Of a stretch of 56,916 nucleotides of DNA, positions 7,634-16,748 are shown one piece after another; position 1 is the stretch's first letter, and the number at the start of each line of letters is the position of its first letter. The notes beneath the pieces are model-generated. The model had not been told where the DNA came from. It saw only the letters and a program-made list of their open reading frames with translations, and did not search any database. Both the position numbers and the translations under genes were made by a program. The stretch lies in the NCBI GenBank assembly GCA_002477475.1, contig DLPX01000004.1, forward strand, positions 72,559-129,474, written 5' to 3'. The stretch is from Proteobacteria bacterium UBA7447 (lineage in GTDB: Bacteria > Pseudomonadota > Gammaproteobacteria > Arenicellales > UBA868).

Positions 7634-8457
7634 TCAGGCTCATCGACAAACACGGGATTCCGGTTGATTCCGTTGGCCACAAAGCCTCTCAGCCCGGACG
7701 GCAACTGCTCAAGCAGTTCTTCTCCGGCCCTGATACTGGCCACGGCCAAAAAGGCTGCGCTGCCACTTCCCGTCATCCGCGCCGCCCCGAACTGTCCCAA
7801 CCAATCCAGACACCTTCCCACCTCGGGAAACCGCCTTCTCGCCACCGGCTCCAGATCATTTCGCCGATCACCCTCGAACGGGCCCGGTATTCTGATTCGC
7901 GGGGTGTTTCGTGTCAATTCTGGGTCGGAAAATATGGTCTTTGTGGACAACTGGACATTTGGCCAGACCACGCAAAACTGTCTTAAAGGGAGCTTTGTCG
8001 AGGTCAATTGTTCGCCGATTCCCTCACCCCACGCAGAACAACCCCGGACAAAAAGCGGCACATCCGCACCGAGGGCTTGTCCGATATCGGCAAGATCATC
8101 CTCATTTAAACCGGTGCCCCAAAGTTGGTTAAGCGCGAGGAGAACGGTGGCCGCGTCAGAACTGCCGCCACCCAGCCCCGCACCTACGGGAATGTGCTTG
8201 GTCAACTGTATCCGGGCGCCGAGGCCGGTATTGCCTGCCTGCTGCAGGGCGTGCGCGGCACGAATACACAGATCCTCCGCCGGCAATGCCGAACCGCCAT
8301 CGCGCGAGATGCTGCCGTTTTCTGTTATCTCAAACGAAAGCAGATCACCAAAATCGAGCAATTGGAACAGCGTCTGCAGCTCGTGCAGGCCATCTGTCCG
8401 TTGACCCACGACATGCAGGAACAGATTCAGCTTGGCGGGTGCCAGCCAGGTCTTCAT
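7624..8457 (-). CDS. ispE: 4-diphosphocytidyl-2-C-methyl-D-erythritol kinase
   Basis: A 277-residue GHMP kinase of the MEP isoprenoid pathway, phosphorylating CDP-methylerythritol. The N-terminal WLAPAKLNLFLHV gives the substrate-side Lys/Asn, HIPVGAGLGGGSSDAA near residues 88-103 is the ATP loop, and AARMTGSGSAAF near 240 is the third GHMP motif. I start at ATG 8457, which overlaps the lolB stop by 4 nt (ATGA); an upstream frame extension lies inside lolB. The 3' end is odd: the last codons and the TAG stop at 7624-7626 lie inside the tRNA(Gln) gene. Confidence 0.96.
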   Translation of the reverse strand: MKTWLAPAKLNLFLHVVGQRTDGLHELQTLFQLLDFGDLLSFEITENGSISRDGGSALPAEDLCIRAAHALQQAGNTGLGARIQLTKHIPVGAGLGGGSSDAATVLLALNQLWGTGLNEDDLADIGQALGADVPLFVRGCSAWGEGIGEQLTSTKLPLRQFCVVWPNVQLSTKTIFSDPELTRNTPRIRIPGPFEGDRRNDLEPVARRRFPEVGRCLDWLGQFGAARMTGSGSAAFLAVASIRAGEELLEQLPSGLRGFVANGINRNPVFVDEPDGV

Positions 8458-9122
8458 TGATCCGGCTCGGTTGCATCCGCCGTCGGTGCCCACTCATCTA
8501 TATATAGTTTCACCACTAACTGTTTGCCGCTGATCTGATTTCTCGAAGCCAACTCATTAATTACCCCCTCTGACGCACTTAACCGGATTTTTCGCGGCAA
8601 CAGCACCTGCTGATGTGGAGCATATTCATTAAATGTAACGATCCAGCCGTATTGATTCAGGGAAATCAATTTTCCCGTTTCATCGATTTCACTTTCGTAT
8701 GGCCCGCTAGCCGGTATTCCGCGGATCCAGTCGCCCAGCGCTTCAAGCGGCACAACCCAGCCGGTCGCCTTAAACATGACCTCACTGGCGCTATCGGCAA
8801 AGAAATCCTGCCCCTGACTATCGCGCAGATGGGCCCCCGCTGCATCGATATCCAGTCGAATCCGGCCCGCGCCCAAAGGCCCGAATAGATCAATCTGGTC
8901 ATAGTCCTGTCCGCGCTTCCAGCGCAGGTTCGCGCTGCCCCCGGCATCGTCGGTGCGTATGCCGATTCTGCCGGAAAGATGCCACTGATGAATCCCGCTT
9001 ACCTGCTGAAGATGTTCGCGCCATTTGAGTTCAAAGCTGCTCTCAGGTGCCGGGGGGGCAGTCGGGGTACTTGCGCAACCTGCGAGTAACAAAACACACA
9101 GCGCAACAACAAAATGGCGCAC
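8454..9122 (-). CDS. lolB: Outer-membrane lipoprotein insertion protein LolB
   Basis: A 222-residue lipoprotein that receives lipoproteins from LolA and inserts them in the outer membrane. The signal peptide is MRHFVVALCVLLLAGC with lipobox LLAGC, so Cys16 would be lipidated. The mature domain shows WHLSGRIGIRTDDAGGSANLRW near residues 42-63 and the tryptophan-rich, beta-heavy pattern of LolB. It lies 2 bp after the TPR lipoprotein gene and overlaps ispE by 4 nt, so all three are likely one operon. Confidence 0.93.
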   Translation of the reverse strand: MRHFVVALCVLLLAGCASTPTAPPAPESSFELKWREHLQQVSGIHQWHLSGRIGIRTDDAGGSANLRWKRGQDYDQIDLFGPLGAGRIRLDIDAAGAHLRDSQGQDFFADSASEVMFKATGWVVPLEALGDWIRGIPASGPYESEIDETGKLISLNQYGWIVTFNEYAPHQQVLLPRKIRLSASEGVINELASRNQISGKQLVVKLYIDEWAPTADATEPDQ

Positions 9123-9124
9123 GG

Positions 9125-10864
9125 TTACTGACCGTATTTCCGCATCGTGTCCTTGAGAATCGGATTATCGGGATCCGTCTGGCTGCCGTCCTGCCAGGCC
9201 GCAATGGCCTGTTCCTTGTTCCCCAGCTGCCAAAGCACCTCGCCAAGATGTGCGGCGATCTCGGCATCCGGCCGCTGATCCATAGCGAGCTGAAGATACT
9301 CCAGCGCAAGATCAAGATCCCCGCGTCGGAAATGCACCCAGCCCAGACTGTCCAGGATGAAAGGGTCTCCCGGCAAGAGCGACAGCGCCTTTTCGATCAG
9401 TTCGAGTGCTTCGCCCAGCCGCTCGGTCTTATCCGCCAGGGTATAGCCCAGCGCATTGTAGGCATGCGCGTTATCGGGATCGATCTCGATGAGCCGGCGC
9501 ATGTCCCGTTCATGCTCTTCCACACGGTCCATGATCGCGGTCACCAACCCCCGTGCGTAAAGCAGGTCCGGGTGATCCGGAATATCGATCAGCGCCGCAC
9601 TCAGCAGTTCCAGTGCTGATTCCGGCTGACCACTGTCTCGAAGCACCTGCTCACGGGCAAGATAGATTTGAATCTGCTCATCCTGGGACTTTGGGGTGAC
9701 ATCGGCAAGATGTTCGAGCGCTTCGGTGTGACGACCCGCATCCGACAGGACGAATCCGATTCGCATCTGAACGTCAAAGTAAAAATCAGCTGCGGCGATC
9801 TCGCGCAACAGGCGAAGCGCTTGGTCGTGCTTGCCTTGTTCACTCAGGATCTGGCCGAGATAAAGCCGTGCGCGATCTTCCTGCGGGTAATGTTCAAGCA
9901 GTACTTCAAAATGGGATTTCGCCTCATCCCAAAGCACAAGGCCCTGACTCAATACCCCGGCTGCATAAAGCGCGTCGATATTTTTCGGATCATGCGCCAG
10001 CAGTTTCTCAAACTGCTCCAGCGCTGAGACATTGTCATTCCACTCTGCCAGCAGCCTGCCGTAGGCAAGCCGCAGACGCATACGGTCCGGATAACGCGCC
10101 AGAAAATTCTCAGCAAAAGCGGCAACGGCCTCGTTGTCGTTCCTCTCCCTGAGATGGGAAAACTTCAGTAGCGCAACCTCTTCCCAGCCGGGCTTGAGTA
10201 TCAACGCACGATCCAGGGCCGCCTGTGCGCGATCAGTCTGGCCAGCGCGGTAAGCCAACCAGCCAGCAGACAACTGCGCCCAGGCATTACCGTTGAAGTG
10301 GTCAGCCACACGCTCGGTGACCACCAACCATCGGCCAGGGTCGGCCGTGCGCCCCAGAGTCTGGGCAATGTATTGGGGCAGCTCGGACTGGTCCGGTAAG
10401 GCATCAATCAATGTGATAAGCGTCGTGAACGCATCCTCCTCGCGATCCAGCGCGATCAACGCCTGAAGGCGCAACGCCAAAGCGTGCTCTTGTTGATCCG
10501 GCTCAATGGAGTCCAGCAAGTCGCTCAACTCAAGCGCCTGTTCGTAGTCTCCCGACTCCATCGACATGGAGAATGCGCGCAAGGTGATCTGGAGATTGGA
10601 GGACAGCTCAGCGGCCTGAGCCATCGCCTCGGCAGCGGTACTGATGTCACCACGCCTGGCAGCAATGTCCCCAAGCAGGTATTCGTAGATGAGATCCTCA
10701 GAGAGTCCGGCGACGACCAGCATCTCCTGCTCCGCATAAGCGACACCGGCTGGATTGTTCACCGAGGTGACACAGCCACCGAGCGTCAGGCAGACAAGAA
10801 GACCAAAAGCAGAAAAACCAGCAAGATTTTGCACGAAGAGTGAGTTCCCACGATTTAGTATCAA
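9125..10864 (-). CDS. TPR-repeat lipoprotein (upstream of lolB)
   Basis: A protein of about 579 residues with an N-terminal lipoprotein signal (GFSAFGLLVCLTLGGC, lipobox LTLGGC) followed by some fourteen tetratricopeptide-like helical pairs. Good examples are NIDALYAAGVLSQGLVLWDE, ALYLGQ-type segments and PFILDSLGWVHFRRGDLDLA. It corresponds to the TPR gene found between hemA and lolB in pseudomonads; its role there is not established, though an envelope scaffold is reasonable. The start is uncertain: TTG at 10864 gives the longest form, while GTG at 10834 leaves a more typical signal peptide. No ATG is available. Confidence 0.88.
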   Translation of the reverse strand: MILNRGNSLFVQNLAGFSAFGLLVCLTLGGCVTSVNNPAGVAYAEQEMLVVAGLSEDLIYEYLLGDIAARRGDISTAAEAMAQAAELSSNLQITLRAFSMSMESGDYEQALELSDLLDSIEPDQQEHALALRLQALIALDREEDAFTTLITLIDALPDQSELPQYIAQTLGRTADPGRWLVVTERVADHFNGNAWAQLSAGWLAYRAGQTDRAQAALDRALILKPGWEEVALLKFSHLRERNDNEAVAAFAENFLARYPDRMRLRLAYGRLLAEWNDNVSALEQFEKLLAHDPKNIDALYAAGVLSQGLVLWDEAKSHFEVLLEHYPQEDRARLYLGQILSEQGKHDQALRLLREIAAADFYFDVQMRIGFVLSDAGRHTEALEHLADVTPKSQDEQIQIYLAREQVLRDSGQPESALELLSAALIDIPDHPDLLYARGLVTAIMDRVEEHERDMRRLIEIDPDNAHAYNALGYTLADKTERLGEALELIEKALSLLPGDPFILDSLGWVHFRRGDLDLALEYLQLAMDQRPDAEIAAHLGEVLWQLGNKEQAIAAWQDGSQTDPDNPILKDTMRKYGQ

Positions 10865-10904
10865 CCAAGTTCAGAATAGCAGAATCACTGTCAATAAGGT
10901 GAGA

Positions 10905-10920
10905 GGCGGATCGCTCCGCC
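10905..10920. repeat. Inverted repeat in the TPR/hemA divergent promoter region
   Basis: GGCGGA, four bases, then TCCGCC form a perfect 6-bp inverted repeat in the 144-bp gap between the divergent TPR and hemA genes. No T-run follows, so it is not a simple terminator. An operator role is possible but unproven. Confidence 0.35.
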
Positions 10921-11008
10921 AGGGTTACGACAGCAGGGCATTCCCTTCGCTCGAAAGACTCCGCCTTTCACTGAAAATCACCTAAAAAACGCATAAAATA
11001 TTGGTCGG

Positions 11009-12262
11009 ATGCATCTTCTCACTCTAGGCCTTAACCACCGCACCGCGGCTGTCGATCTGCGCGAACGCACTGCGTTCTCGCCGGAGCAGCTGCCCGATGC
11101 CGTGCGCTCGCTGACGGCGTCCTCCGATATTGCAGAGGCCACGATCCTTTCAACATGTAACCGTACCGAAATCTACTGTCGCCAGGAAAATCCGACCAGC
11201 GCTCCAGTGCTTGACTGGCTCAGGGATTACGGCGATCTTCCCTCCAACGTCCTCAACAGTTCGACTTATGCGCTGCCCGGCGAACAGGCCGTTCAGCATG
11301 CTTTTAGGGTAGCCTCTGGGCTGGATTCCATGGTGCTCGGCGAACCGCAGATTCTGGGTCAGATGAAGTCGGCCTTTTCTGTTGCGCATCAGGCCGGAAC
11401 CACCGGCAAGATTCTGAACCGGCTGTTTCAGCATACCTTCTCGGTAGCAAAACAGATTCGGACCGACACTGCCATTGGCGCCAGTGCGGTCTCGGTCGCT
11501 TTTGCGGCTGTCGATCTTGCCAAACGCATCTTCTCGAGCCTCAATGACCAAACCGTGCTTCTCATTGGCGCGGGAGAAACCATCGAACTCGTTGCGCGCC
11601 ACCTGAAACGGAATGAAGTTCGTCACATAATTGTGGCCAATCGCTCCATCGAGCGGGCTCAAGCCTTGACGGAACAACTGGGCAGCGAGGCTATCTCTCT
11701 GGCCGAGATACCCGAACGCCTTCATCAGGCAGACATTGTTGTGGCATCCACAGCAAGCACTCTGCCGATTCTGGGCAAAGGTACGGTGGAGACAGCCTTG
11801 CGTCAACGCCGTCACCGACCCATGTTTTTGATTGACCTTGCGGTACCGCGCGACATCGAGGCCCAGGTCGACGAACTGGAAGACGTATTCCTGTACACCG
11901 TTGACGATCTGCATAAAGTCGTCGCCGAAAATCAGGCGTCCCGGCAAGAGGCAGCCGTTGAGGCGGAGAAAATAATCGACTTTCAGGTAGTGCGCTTTAT
12001 GCACTGGATGCGCTCGCTCGACTCGGTTCCCACCATCCGGTCTTTGCGCGATCAGGTTGAGACACTGCGTGAGGCAGAACTGGCTGATGCCAAGCGTCGG
12101 CTGGCCAACGGCGAGGATCCCGAGCAGGTGCTGGAACACTTCTCGCGCAACCTGTCACGCAAGTTTTCCCATGCCCCAAGCCAGGCGCTCAAGCAGGCCA
12201 GTCAGGAAGGAAACGCCAGCCTGATCAACAGCACCCGCCGGCTGTTCAAACTCAAATCATAA
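11009..12262 (+). CDS. hemA: Glutamyl-tRNA reductase
   Basis: A 417-residue enzyme converting glutamyl-tRNA to glutamate-1-semialdehyde, the first step of tetrapyrrole synthesis. The catalytic Cys50 is in ILSTCNRTEIY, and the substrate-binding GLNHRTAAVDLRE is at residues 7-19. An NADPH site VLLIGAGETIELVARHL lies near 185-201 and MFLIDLAVPRDIE near 271-283. The helical dimerization domain ends the protein. The start ATG follows an AT-rich stretch. It is followed after 2 bp by prfA, the conserved hemA-prfA-prmC order. Confidence 0.97.
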   Translation: MHLLTLGLNHRTAAVDLRERTAFSPEQLPDAVRSLTASSDIAEATILSTCNRTEIYCRQENPTSAPVLDWLRDYGDLPSNVLNSSTYALPGEQAVQHAFRVASGLDSMVLGEPQILGQMKSAFSVAHQAGTTGKILNRLFQHTFSVAKQIRTDTAIGASAVSVAFAAVDLAKRIFSSLNDQTVLLIGAGETIELVARHLKRNEVRHIIVANRSIERAQALTEQLGSEAISLAEIPERLHQADIVVASTASTLPILGKGTVETALRQRRHRPMFLIDLAVPRDIEAQVDELEDVFLYTVDDLHKVVAENQASRQEAAVEAEKIIDFQVVRFMHWMRSLDSVPTIRSLRDQVETLREAELADAKRRLANGEDPEQVLEHFSRNLSRKFSHAPSQALKQASQEGNASLINSTRRLFKLKS

Positions 12263-12264
12263 CC

Positions 12265-13350
12265 ATGAATTCCCAGATGCGGACCAAACTTGAGCACTTG
12301 CTTGAGCGTCGGGAAGAGATCAATGTGCTGCTGGCTGATCCGGGGGTGATTGGAGATCAGAATACCTTCCGGGACCTGTCTATCGAACTTGCAGACATCA
12401 GCCCCGTGGTGGACCACTTTGAGCAGTATCAGGCGCTCGACACCGAGCTTGCAGAAACCCGCGAGATGGCGGAAGACGACGATCCTGCGATTCGGCGACT
12501 CGCCAATGATGAAATGCCACGGCTGCAGTCTGAACTTGAGGAAAACGTCCAAACCCTGCGCAAGCTGCTGATCCCCAAAGACCCCAACGACCAACGCAAC
12601 ATCTTTCTTGAGGTGCGGGCTGGCACAGGCGGCGATGAAGCCGCGCTTTTTGCCGGCGATCTCTTCAGAATGTATACGCTGTACGCTGAAAAGCGCGGTT
12701 GGCAGGTTGAGGTTATGAGCCAAAGTGCCGGGGAACACGGTGGCTTCAAGGAAGTCATCAGCCGCGTGGCGGGACGCGGTGCCTACTCGCGGCTCAAGTT
12801 TGAATCAGGTGCCCATCGGGTACAGCGGGTTCCCGAGACTGAAGCCCAGGGGCGAATTCATACTTCCGCCTGTACGGTAGCAGTCATGCCTGAAGCCGAT
12901 GAGATCGACGATGTCGAGATCAATACGGCTGATCTCAAAATCGACACCTATCGCGCCAGCGGCGCAGGGGGCCAGCACGTTAACAAAACAGATTCGGCCG
13001 TACGGCTGACCCACCTGCCTACCGGCGTGGTGGTCGAATGCCAGGATGAGCGCTCACAGCATAAGAACAAAGCCCGGGCAATGTCGATCCTGCGATCCCG
13101 TCTGCTGGAGGCCAAGATCAGCGAGCAAAAAACCGAGGAAGCCCAAAACCGGCGTAACCTCGTGGGCAGCGGCGACCGCTCTGAGCGTATTCGCACCTAC
13201 AACTTCCCTCAGGGACGGGTGACCGATCACCGCATCAACCTGACCTTGTACAAACTTGATGAGGTGCTCGGGGGTGATCTCGAACAGATCATCGAACCGC
13301 TCGTCGCCGAACATCAGGCAGACGAACTCGCGGCGCTCGGCAGTGACTGA
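12265..13350 (+). CDS. prfA: Peptide chain release factor 1
   Basis: A 361-residue class-I release factor for UAA/UAG. The GGQ motif that triggers hydrolysis lies in SGAGGQHVNKTDSAVR near residue 235 and would be methylated on Gln by the downstream PrmC. The PEAEEIDDVEI-like stretch and SACTVAVMPEADE are family hallmarks, and the codon-reading tip lies near residues 180-190. It starts 2 bp after hemA and overlaps prmC by 8 nt. Confidence 0.97.
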   Translation: MNSQMRTKLEHLLERREEINVLLADPGVIGDQNTFRDLSIELADISPVVDHFEQYQALDTELAETREMAEDDDPAIRRLANDEMPRLQSELEENVQTLRKLLIPKDPNDQRNIFLEVRAGTGGDEAALFAGDLFRMYTLYAEKRGWQVEVMSQSAGEHGGFKEVISRVAGRGAYSRLKFESGAHRVQRVPETEAQGRIHTSACTVAVMPEADEIDDVEINTADLKIDTYRASGAGGQHVNKTDSAVRLTHLPTGVVVECQDERSQHKNKARAMSILRSRLLEAKISEQKTEEAQNRRNLVGSGDRSERIRTYNFPQGRVTDHRINLTLYKLDEVLGGDLEQIIEPLVAEHQADELAALGSD

Positions 13351-14188
13351 ACTGGCCGCTGCTGCGCTGGTCCAGCGCGGCATAACCGAACTGAGCGGCC
13401 GCAGCGACTCACCCCGGCGCGATGCCGAAGTCCTGCTGCAGGCCGCTTGCAGTATCGACCGCACGGCGCTGGCCAAAAATCCTGAGCAGCCTGTCGATGC
13501 GGCCGCGGCTGACGCCTACTTCGACTTTCTAAAACGCCGGTACGACCACGAACCCGTTGCCTGCATTCTGGGCCGCAAGGAATTCTGGTCGCTGGAACTC
13601 GAACTGAATGCATCGACGCTGGTGCCCCGTCCCGAAACTGAACTGCTGGTAGAGACTGCGCTCGAGGCGATCCCTGCCGGCACGACTGTTGAGATTGCTG
13701 ACCTCGGTACGGGCAGTGGCGCGATCGCGTTGGCGCTTGCGGCCGAACGTCCGCTTGCCAGGATCACCGCAACAGACCTCAACCCTGATGCCCTTTGGCA
13801 GGCGCGCGACAATGCATCGCGCTTGGGTCTGGCAATACACTTTGAGGAAGGCGACTGGTTTAGACCCCTTGCGGGTCGGAGTTTTGATGTCATTGTCAGC
13901 AATCCCCCCTATGTGCGAGACAATGATCCGTTGCTTCAGACGGGACCGGCACTGTTTGAGCCCCCGCTTGCCCTCTTTGGCGGCCAGGACGGTCTCACCT
14001 GTCTCCGTACCCTATGTGCTTCCGTTAAAGACCACTTGAATCCAGGCGGCTTCGTCGCGCTGGAACACGGTCATGATCAGCAGGATGCCGTCAAGGCATT
14101 GTTGTCAGAAGTGAACCTCGAATCTATAGTGGGGCATAAGGATCTCGCGGGGCGACCCCGAGTGACGACGGCGCGAATGCCGCACTGA
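13343..14188 (+). CDS. prmC: Release factor glutamine methyltransferase
   Basis: A 281-residue SAM-dependent methyltransferase that methylates the GGQ glutamine of release factors. The N-terminal helical domain has RRDAEVLLQAA. The SAM site is IADLGTGSGAIALALA near residues 116-131, and the catalytic NPPY is in VSNPPYVRDND near 185-195. VPRPETELLVE marks the PrmC branch. I start at GTG 13343 (VTELAAAAL), which overlaps prfA by 8 nt; the frame extends further upstream but only as a shadow of prfA. Confidence 0.95.
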   Translation: MTELAAAALVQRGITELSGRSDSPRRDAEVLLQAACSIDRTALAKNPEQPVDAAAADAYFDFLKRRYDHEPVACILGRKEFWSLELELNASTLVPRPETELLVETALEAIPAGTTVEIADLGTGSGAIALALAAERPLARITATDLNPDALWQARDNASRLGLAIHFEEGDWFRPLAGRSFDVIVSNPPYVRDNDPLLQTGPALFEPPLALFGGQDGLTCLRTLCASVKDHLNPGGFVALEHGHDQQDAVKALLSEVNLESIVGHKDLAGRPRVTTARMPH

Positions 14189-14230
14189 AACCGAGTCTAA
14201 AATTAAGAATAAACCGTTTCTGGAGCCACC

Positions 14231-14881
14231 ATGTTCTCTTTTCAGCCCAAAGTCGCCAAGGTCGGTGATTCTCTGCCCGGCCGCAATGAATCAATGGCTA
14301 TTACTGACCGGCACTATGTCAACGGCAAAAATCTCAAACCACCTTTTGAAGCAGGCACTCATCAGGCGGTCTTCGGACTGGGTTGCTTTTGGGGTGCGGA
14401 GCGCTGTTTCTGGCAACTTGATGGCGTTATCACCACCGCTGTGGGGTACGCAGGCGGATCGACCCCGAATCCGACCTATCACGAGGTCTGCTCTGGCAGG
14501 ACCGGCCACACAGAAGCGGTGCTGGTCGTGTTTGATCCCGCGCGTATCAGTTATGAAAAACTGCTGCAGGTGTTTTTTGAATCCCACGATCCCACGCAGG
14601 GGATGCGCCAGGGCAACGATGTCGGCACGCAATATCGCTCCGCGATTTACACCTTTAATGACAGTCAATCAGAAGCGGCGAAAACCTTTGCTGAACTTTA
14701 TGAGACAGCGCTGAAACGATCCGGGTACCGGGCTGTCACAACAGAAATCGCCGCGGCCGGAGAATTTTTCTACGCTGAGGATTATCACCAGCAGTATCTT
14801 GCGAAGAATCCCGGTGGCTACTGCGGGCTAGGTGGGACAGGCATCGCCTGCCCCGGGATGGAGTCTGTCAGCGCCGCCTGA
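14231..14881 (+). CDS. msrA: Peptide-methionine (S)-S-oxide reductase
   Basis: A 216-residue MsrA that repairs methionine-S-sulfoxide in proteins. The catalytic Cys52 lies in GLGCFWGAERCFW, and GYAGGSTPNPTYHEVCSGRTGHTEAV is diagnostic. EDYHQQYLAKNPGGYCGLGGTG near the end carries a likely resolving Cys. Its N-terminal extension before the catalytic domain is the usual long proteobacterial form. The ATG at 14231 has a TGGAG ribosome site. It meets the DUF1820 gene tail to tail with a 3-bp gap. Confidence 0.95.
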   Translation: MFSFQPKVAKVGDSLPGRNESMAITDRHYVNGKNLKPPFEAGTHQAVFGLGCFWGAERCFWQLDGVITTAVGYAGGSTPNPTYHEVCSGRTGHTEAVLVVFDPARISYEKLLQVFFESHDPTQGMRQGNDVGTQYRSAIYTFNDSQSEAAKTFAELYETALKRSGYRAVTTEIAAAGEFFYAEDYHQQYLAKNPGGYCGLGGTGIACPGMESVSAA

Positions 14882-14884
14882 GCG

Positions 14885-15220
14885 TCAGTCAGCCGCGGGC
14901 GGCTTCATCGGCATGGGGAAAGGAGAGATTTTTCCACCTTTCGAATCGCCACCCGGATGGATTTTTGCCTGGCCTTCTTTTTCAACTTCGTCGATACGGA
15001 CGATGGCATGGAGCGGGATGTAAGTCCGCTTGACCCCCGCGAACTCGCTTTTGAGTTTCTCATCGGACGGATCCACAACGACTTTTGAACGCTCGCCGAA
15101 GGTGATATCGCCTACTTCAACGAACGCGTACATTCCGCCCTGCGATACCTCATGGGCGTAGACCTCGTAAATGCTTCCTTGATTATGGAAGATAATGCGG
15201 AAGATATTCTTAGATGCCAT
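14885..15220 (-). CDS. DUF1820 family protein
   Basis: A small soluble protein of 111 residues beginning MASKNIFRIIFHNQGSIYEV, with the beta-rich core typical of DUF1820 (EVGDITFGERSKVVVDPSDEKLKSEF, then RTYIPLHAIVRIDEVEKEG) and a Pro/Gly-rich end. DUF1820 proteins occur mainly in gammaproteobacteria and have no assigned function. I chose ATG 15220 because the family begins there; longer in-frame forms run into the dacB promoter region. It is divergent from dacB, 57 bp away. Confidence 0.75.
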   Translation of the reverse strand: MASKNIFRIIFHNQGSIYEVYAHEVSQGGMYAFVEVGDITFGERSKVVVDPSDEKLKSEFAGVKRTYIPLHAIVRIDEVEKEGQAKIHPGGDSKGGKISPFPMPMKPPAAD

Positions 15221-15277
15221 CGTATTTAGGATTTCGGTATGCCCACAAATCGGGCGCGCGATTATAGCAACGAGCCA

Positions 15278-16720
15278 ATGAATCACAAATCTACCGGATT
15301 CCCTGAGACAAAGACAGTCATCCTGCTGGGATTTTGCCTGCTCTTTTTCATATCCGCGATGCCGGCAAGAGCCAATCCGACGGGCTTGCCGCCTGTCGTA
15401 TCGAACTTCATGCAGGCCCGAGGCATTCCTGAAAGCTCTCTCAGTGTCGTTGTCAAGAAAGTTGGCTCAAAGCAAAACACGATAAACCACTATCCTGACA
15501 CCAGTCGCAACCCGGCATCCGCCATGAAACTCGTGACCACCGCCGCTGCTCTGCAGCTGCTGGGACCACAGCATCGCTGGCATACAAAAGCGTTGGTTCA
15601 CGGCCAGGTACAAGGCAATACGCTCGATGGTGATCTGATTCTCAAAGGCGGCGGTGATCCCTGGCTCGTGATCGAAAGATTCTGGCTTCTGGCAAGGCAG
15701 TTGCGTGATCGAGGCATTACCCACATCCGGGGCGACCTCGTTATTGACGACACGCTCTTTGACCAACGGGCCATCGATACCAAACCCATCGATGGCAAAT
15801 CAACCCGAACCTACAACACGCCCCCGAGTGCTCTGCTGGTCAACTTCGGTGCTACCGCCATCACCATCTCCTCCCGCCAGAACACCGTGAACATCGGTGC
15901 AAAGCCAACAGCCACCACCCTCAAGATCCAGAACGCCGTGGAGCTCAGTAATGCGGATTGTGCTCAAAAAGGCAGGCGGATTCAGTTGAATCTTAAGCAG
16001 GGCGCTTCGGGTGCAACGCTTTCGGTCGGGGGACGCTACCCGGCGGACTGCGGCGCTAGCACCTACCGGCGGACACTTTTGTCCCACGGGCCGCACGTCT
16101 ACGGGGTCTTTAAGGCGCTTTGGCAACAGCTTGGCGGAACGCTTTCAGGCGGTTGGCGGTATGCCAAAACACCGGACAGCGCAATGACCGCGGCCGAACT
16201 TGAGTCGGTATCACTGGCAGAGGTCATCCGATACGTCAACAAGTTCAGCAACAACGTCATGGCGCGCAACCTGCTGTTGACTCTCGGCAGCAACCAGCCG
16301 CCCGCAACCCCTGCTAAAGCCGCAACCGTTATAAAAAAGTGGCTGGATCAATCCGGGGTCACGATGCCGAAGCTCAACATCGATAACGGCGCTGGGCTAT
16401 CGCGTGACGCCAGAATCAGCGCTCAAGGTCTTGCCGCTTTGCTCGAGTCTGCCGCGACCTGGCCGTGGTGGACTGAATTTCTGGGATCCCTACCCATCGC
16501 CGAGGTTGATGGCTCCTTGAAGAAACGGTTTCATAATATTGCCCGGCCCGGAAGACTGAGACTCAAAACCGGCCTTCTGAAGGACGCCCGATCACTGGCG
16601 GGCTATGTCATTGATCGCAACGGGGATCTCTGGGTCGTGGTCATCCTGCATAACGGCCCTCGTGCGGCACAGCCTATCGGAATCGAAATTCAGCATCGGA
16701 TACTAGAGACGCTTTTTTGA
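15278..16720 (+). CDS. dacB: D-alanyl-D-alanine carboxypeptidase/endopeptidase (PBP4 type)
   Basis: A 480-residue class-C low-molecular-weight penicillin-binding protein trimming peptidoglycan in the periplasm. A signal peptide covers roughly residues 1-30 (ILLGFCLLFFISAMPARA). The three active-site motifs are visible: SAMK near residues 81-84, SNN near 324 and KTG near 430 (RLRLKTGLLKDARSLAGYV). The large insertion between motifs one and two is the PBP4 signature. ATG 15278 fits the signal peptide; an upstream in-frame ATG at 15239 lacks a ribosome site. Confidence 0.92.
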   Translation: MNHKSTGFPETKTVILLGFCLLFFISAMPARANPTGLPPVVSNFMQARGIPESSLSVVVKKVGSKQNTINHYPDTSRNPASAMKLVTTAAALQLLGPQHRWHTKALVHGQVQGNTLDGDLILKGGGDPWLVIERFWLLARQLRDRGITHIRGDLVIDDTLFDQRAIDTKPIDGKSTRTYNTPPSALLVNFGATAITISSRQNTVNIGAKPTATTLKIQNAVELSNADCAQKGRRIQLNLKQGASGATLSVGGRYPADCGASTYRRTLLSHGPHVYGVFKALWQQLGGTLSGGWRYAKTPDSAMTAAELESVSLAEVIRYVNKFSNNVMARNLLLTLGSNQPPATPAKAATVIKKWLDQSGVTMPKLNIDNGAGLSRDARISAQGLAALLESAATWPWWTEFLGSLPIAEVDGSLKKRFHNIARPGRLRLKTGLLKDARSLAGYVIDRNGDLWVVVILHNGPRAAQPIGIEIQHRILETLF

Positions 16721-16748
16721 TTTTGCCGCGTGGGGAGTAGCTGCAGCG

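Noticed and set aside
7376..8404. 342-codon plus-strand frame across prs, tRNA(Gln) and ispE
   Set aside because: It crosses a tRNA gene and two conserved genes on the other strand and its Ser/Pro/Arg-rich translation resembles no protein family.
11150..12139. Long open frame (329 codons) antisense to hemA
   Set aside because: It lies fully inside hemA on the other strand, shows no recognisable domain, and arises from codon bias.
12202..12738. 178-codon frame antisense to prfA
   Set aside because: Shadow of prfA without ribosome site or domain.
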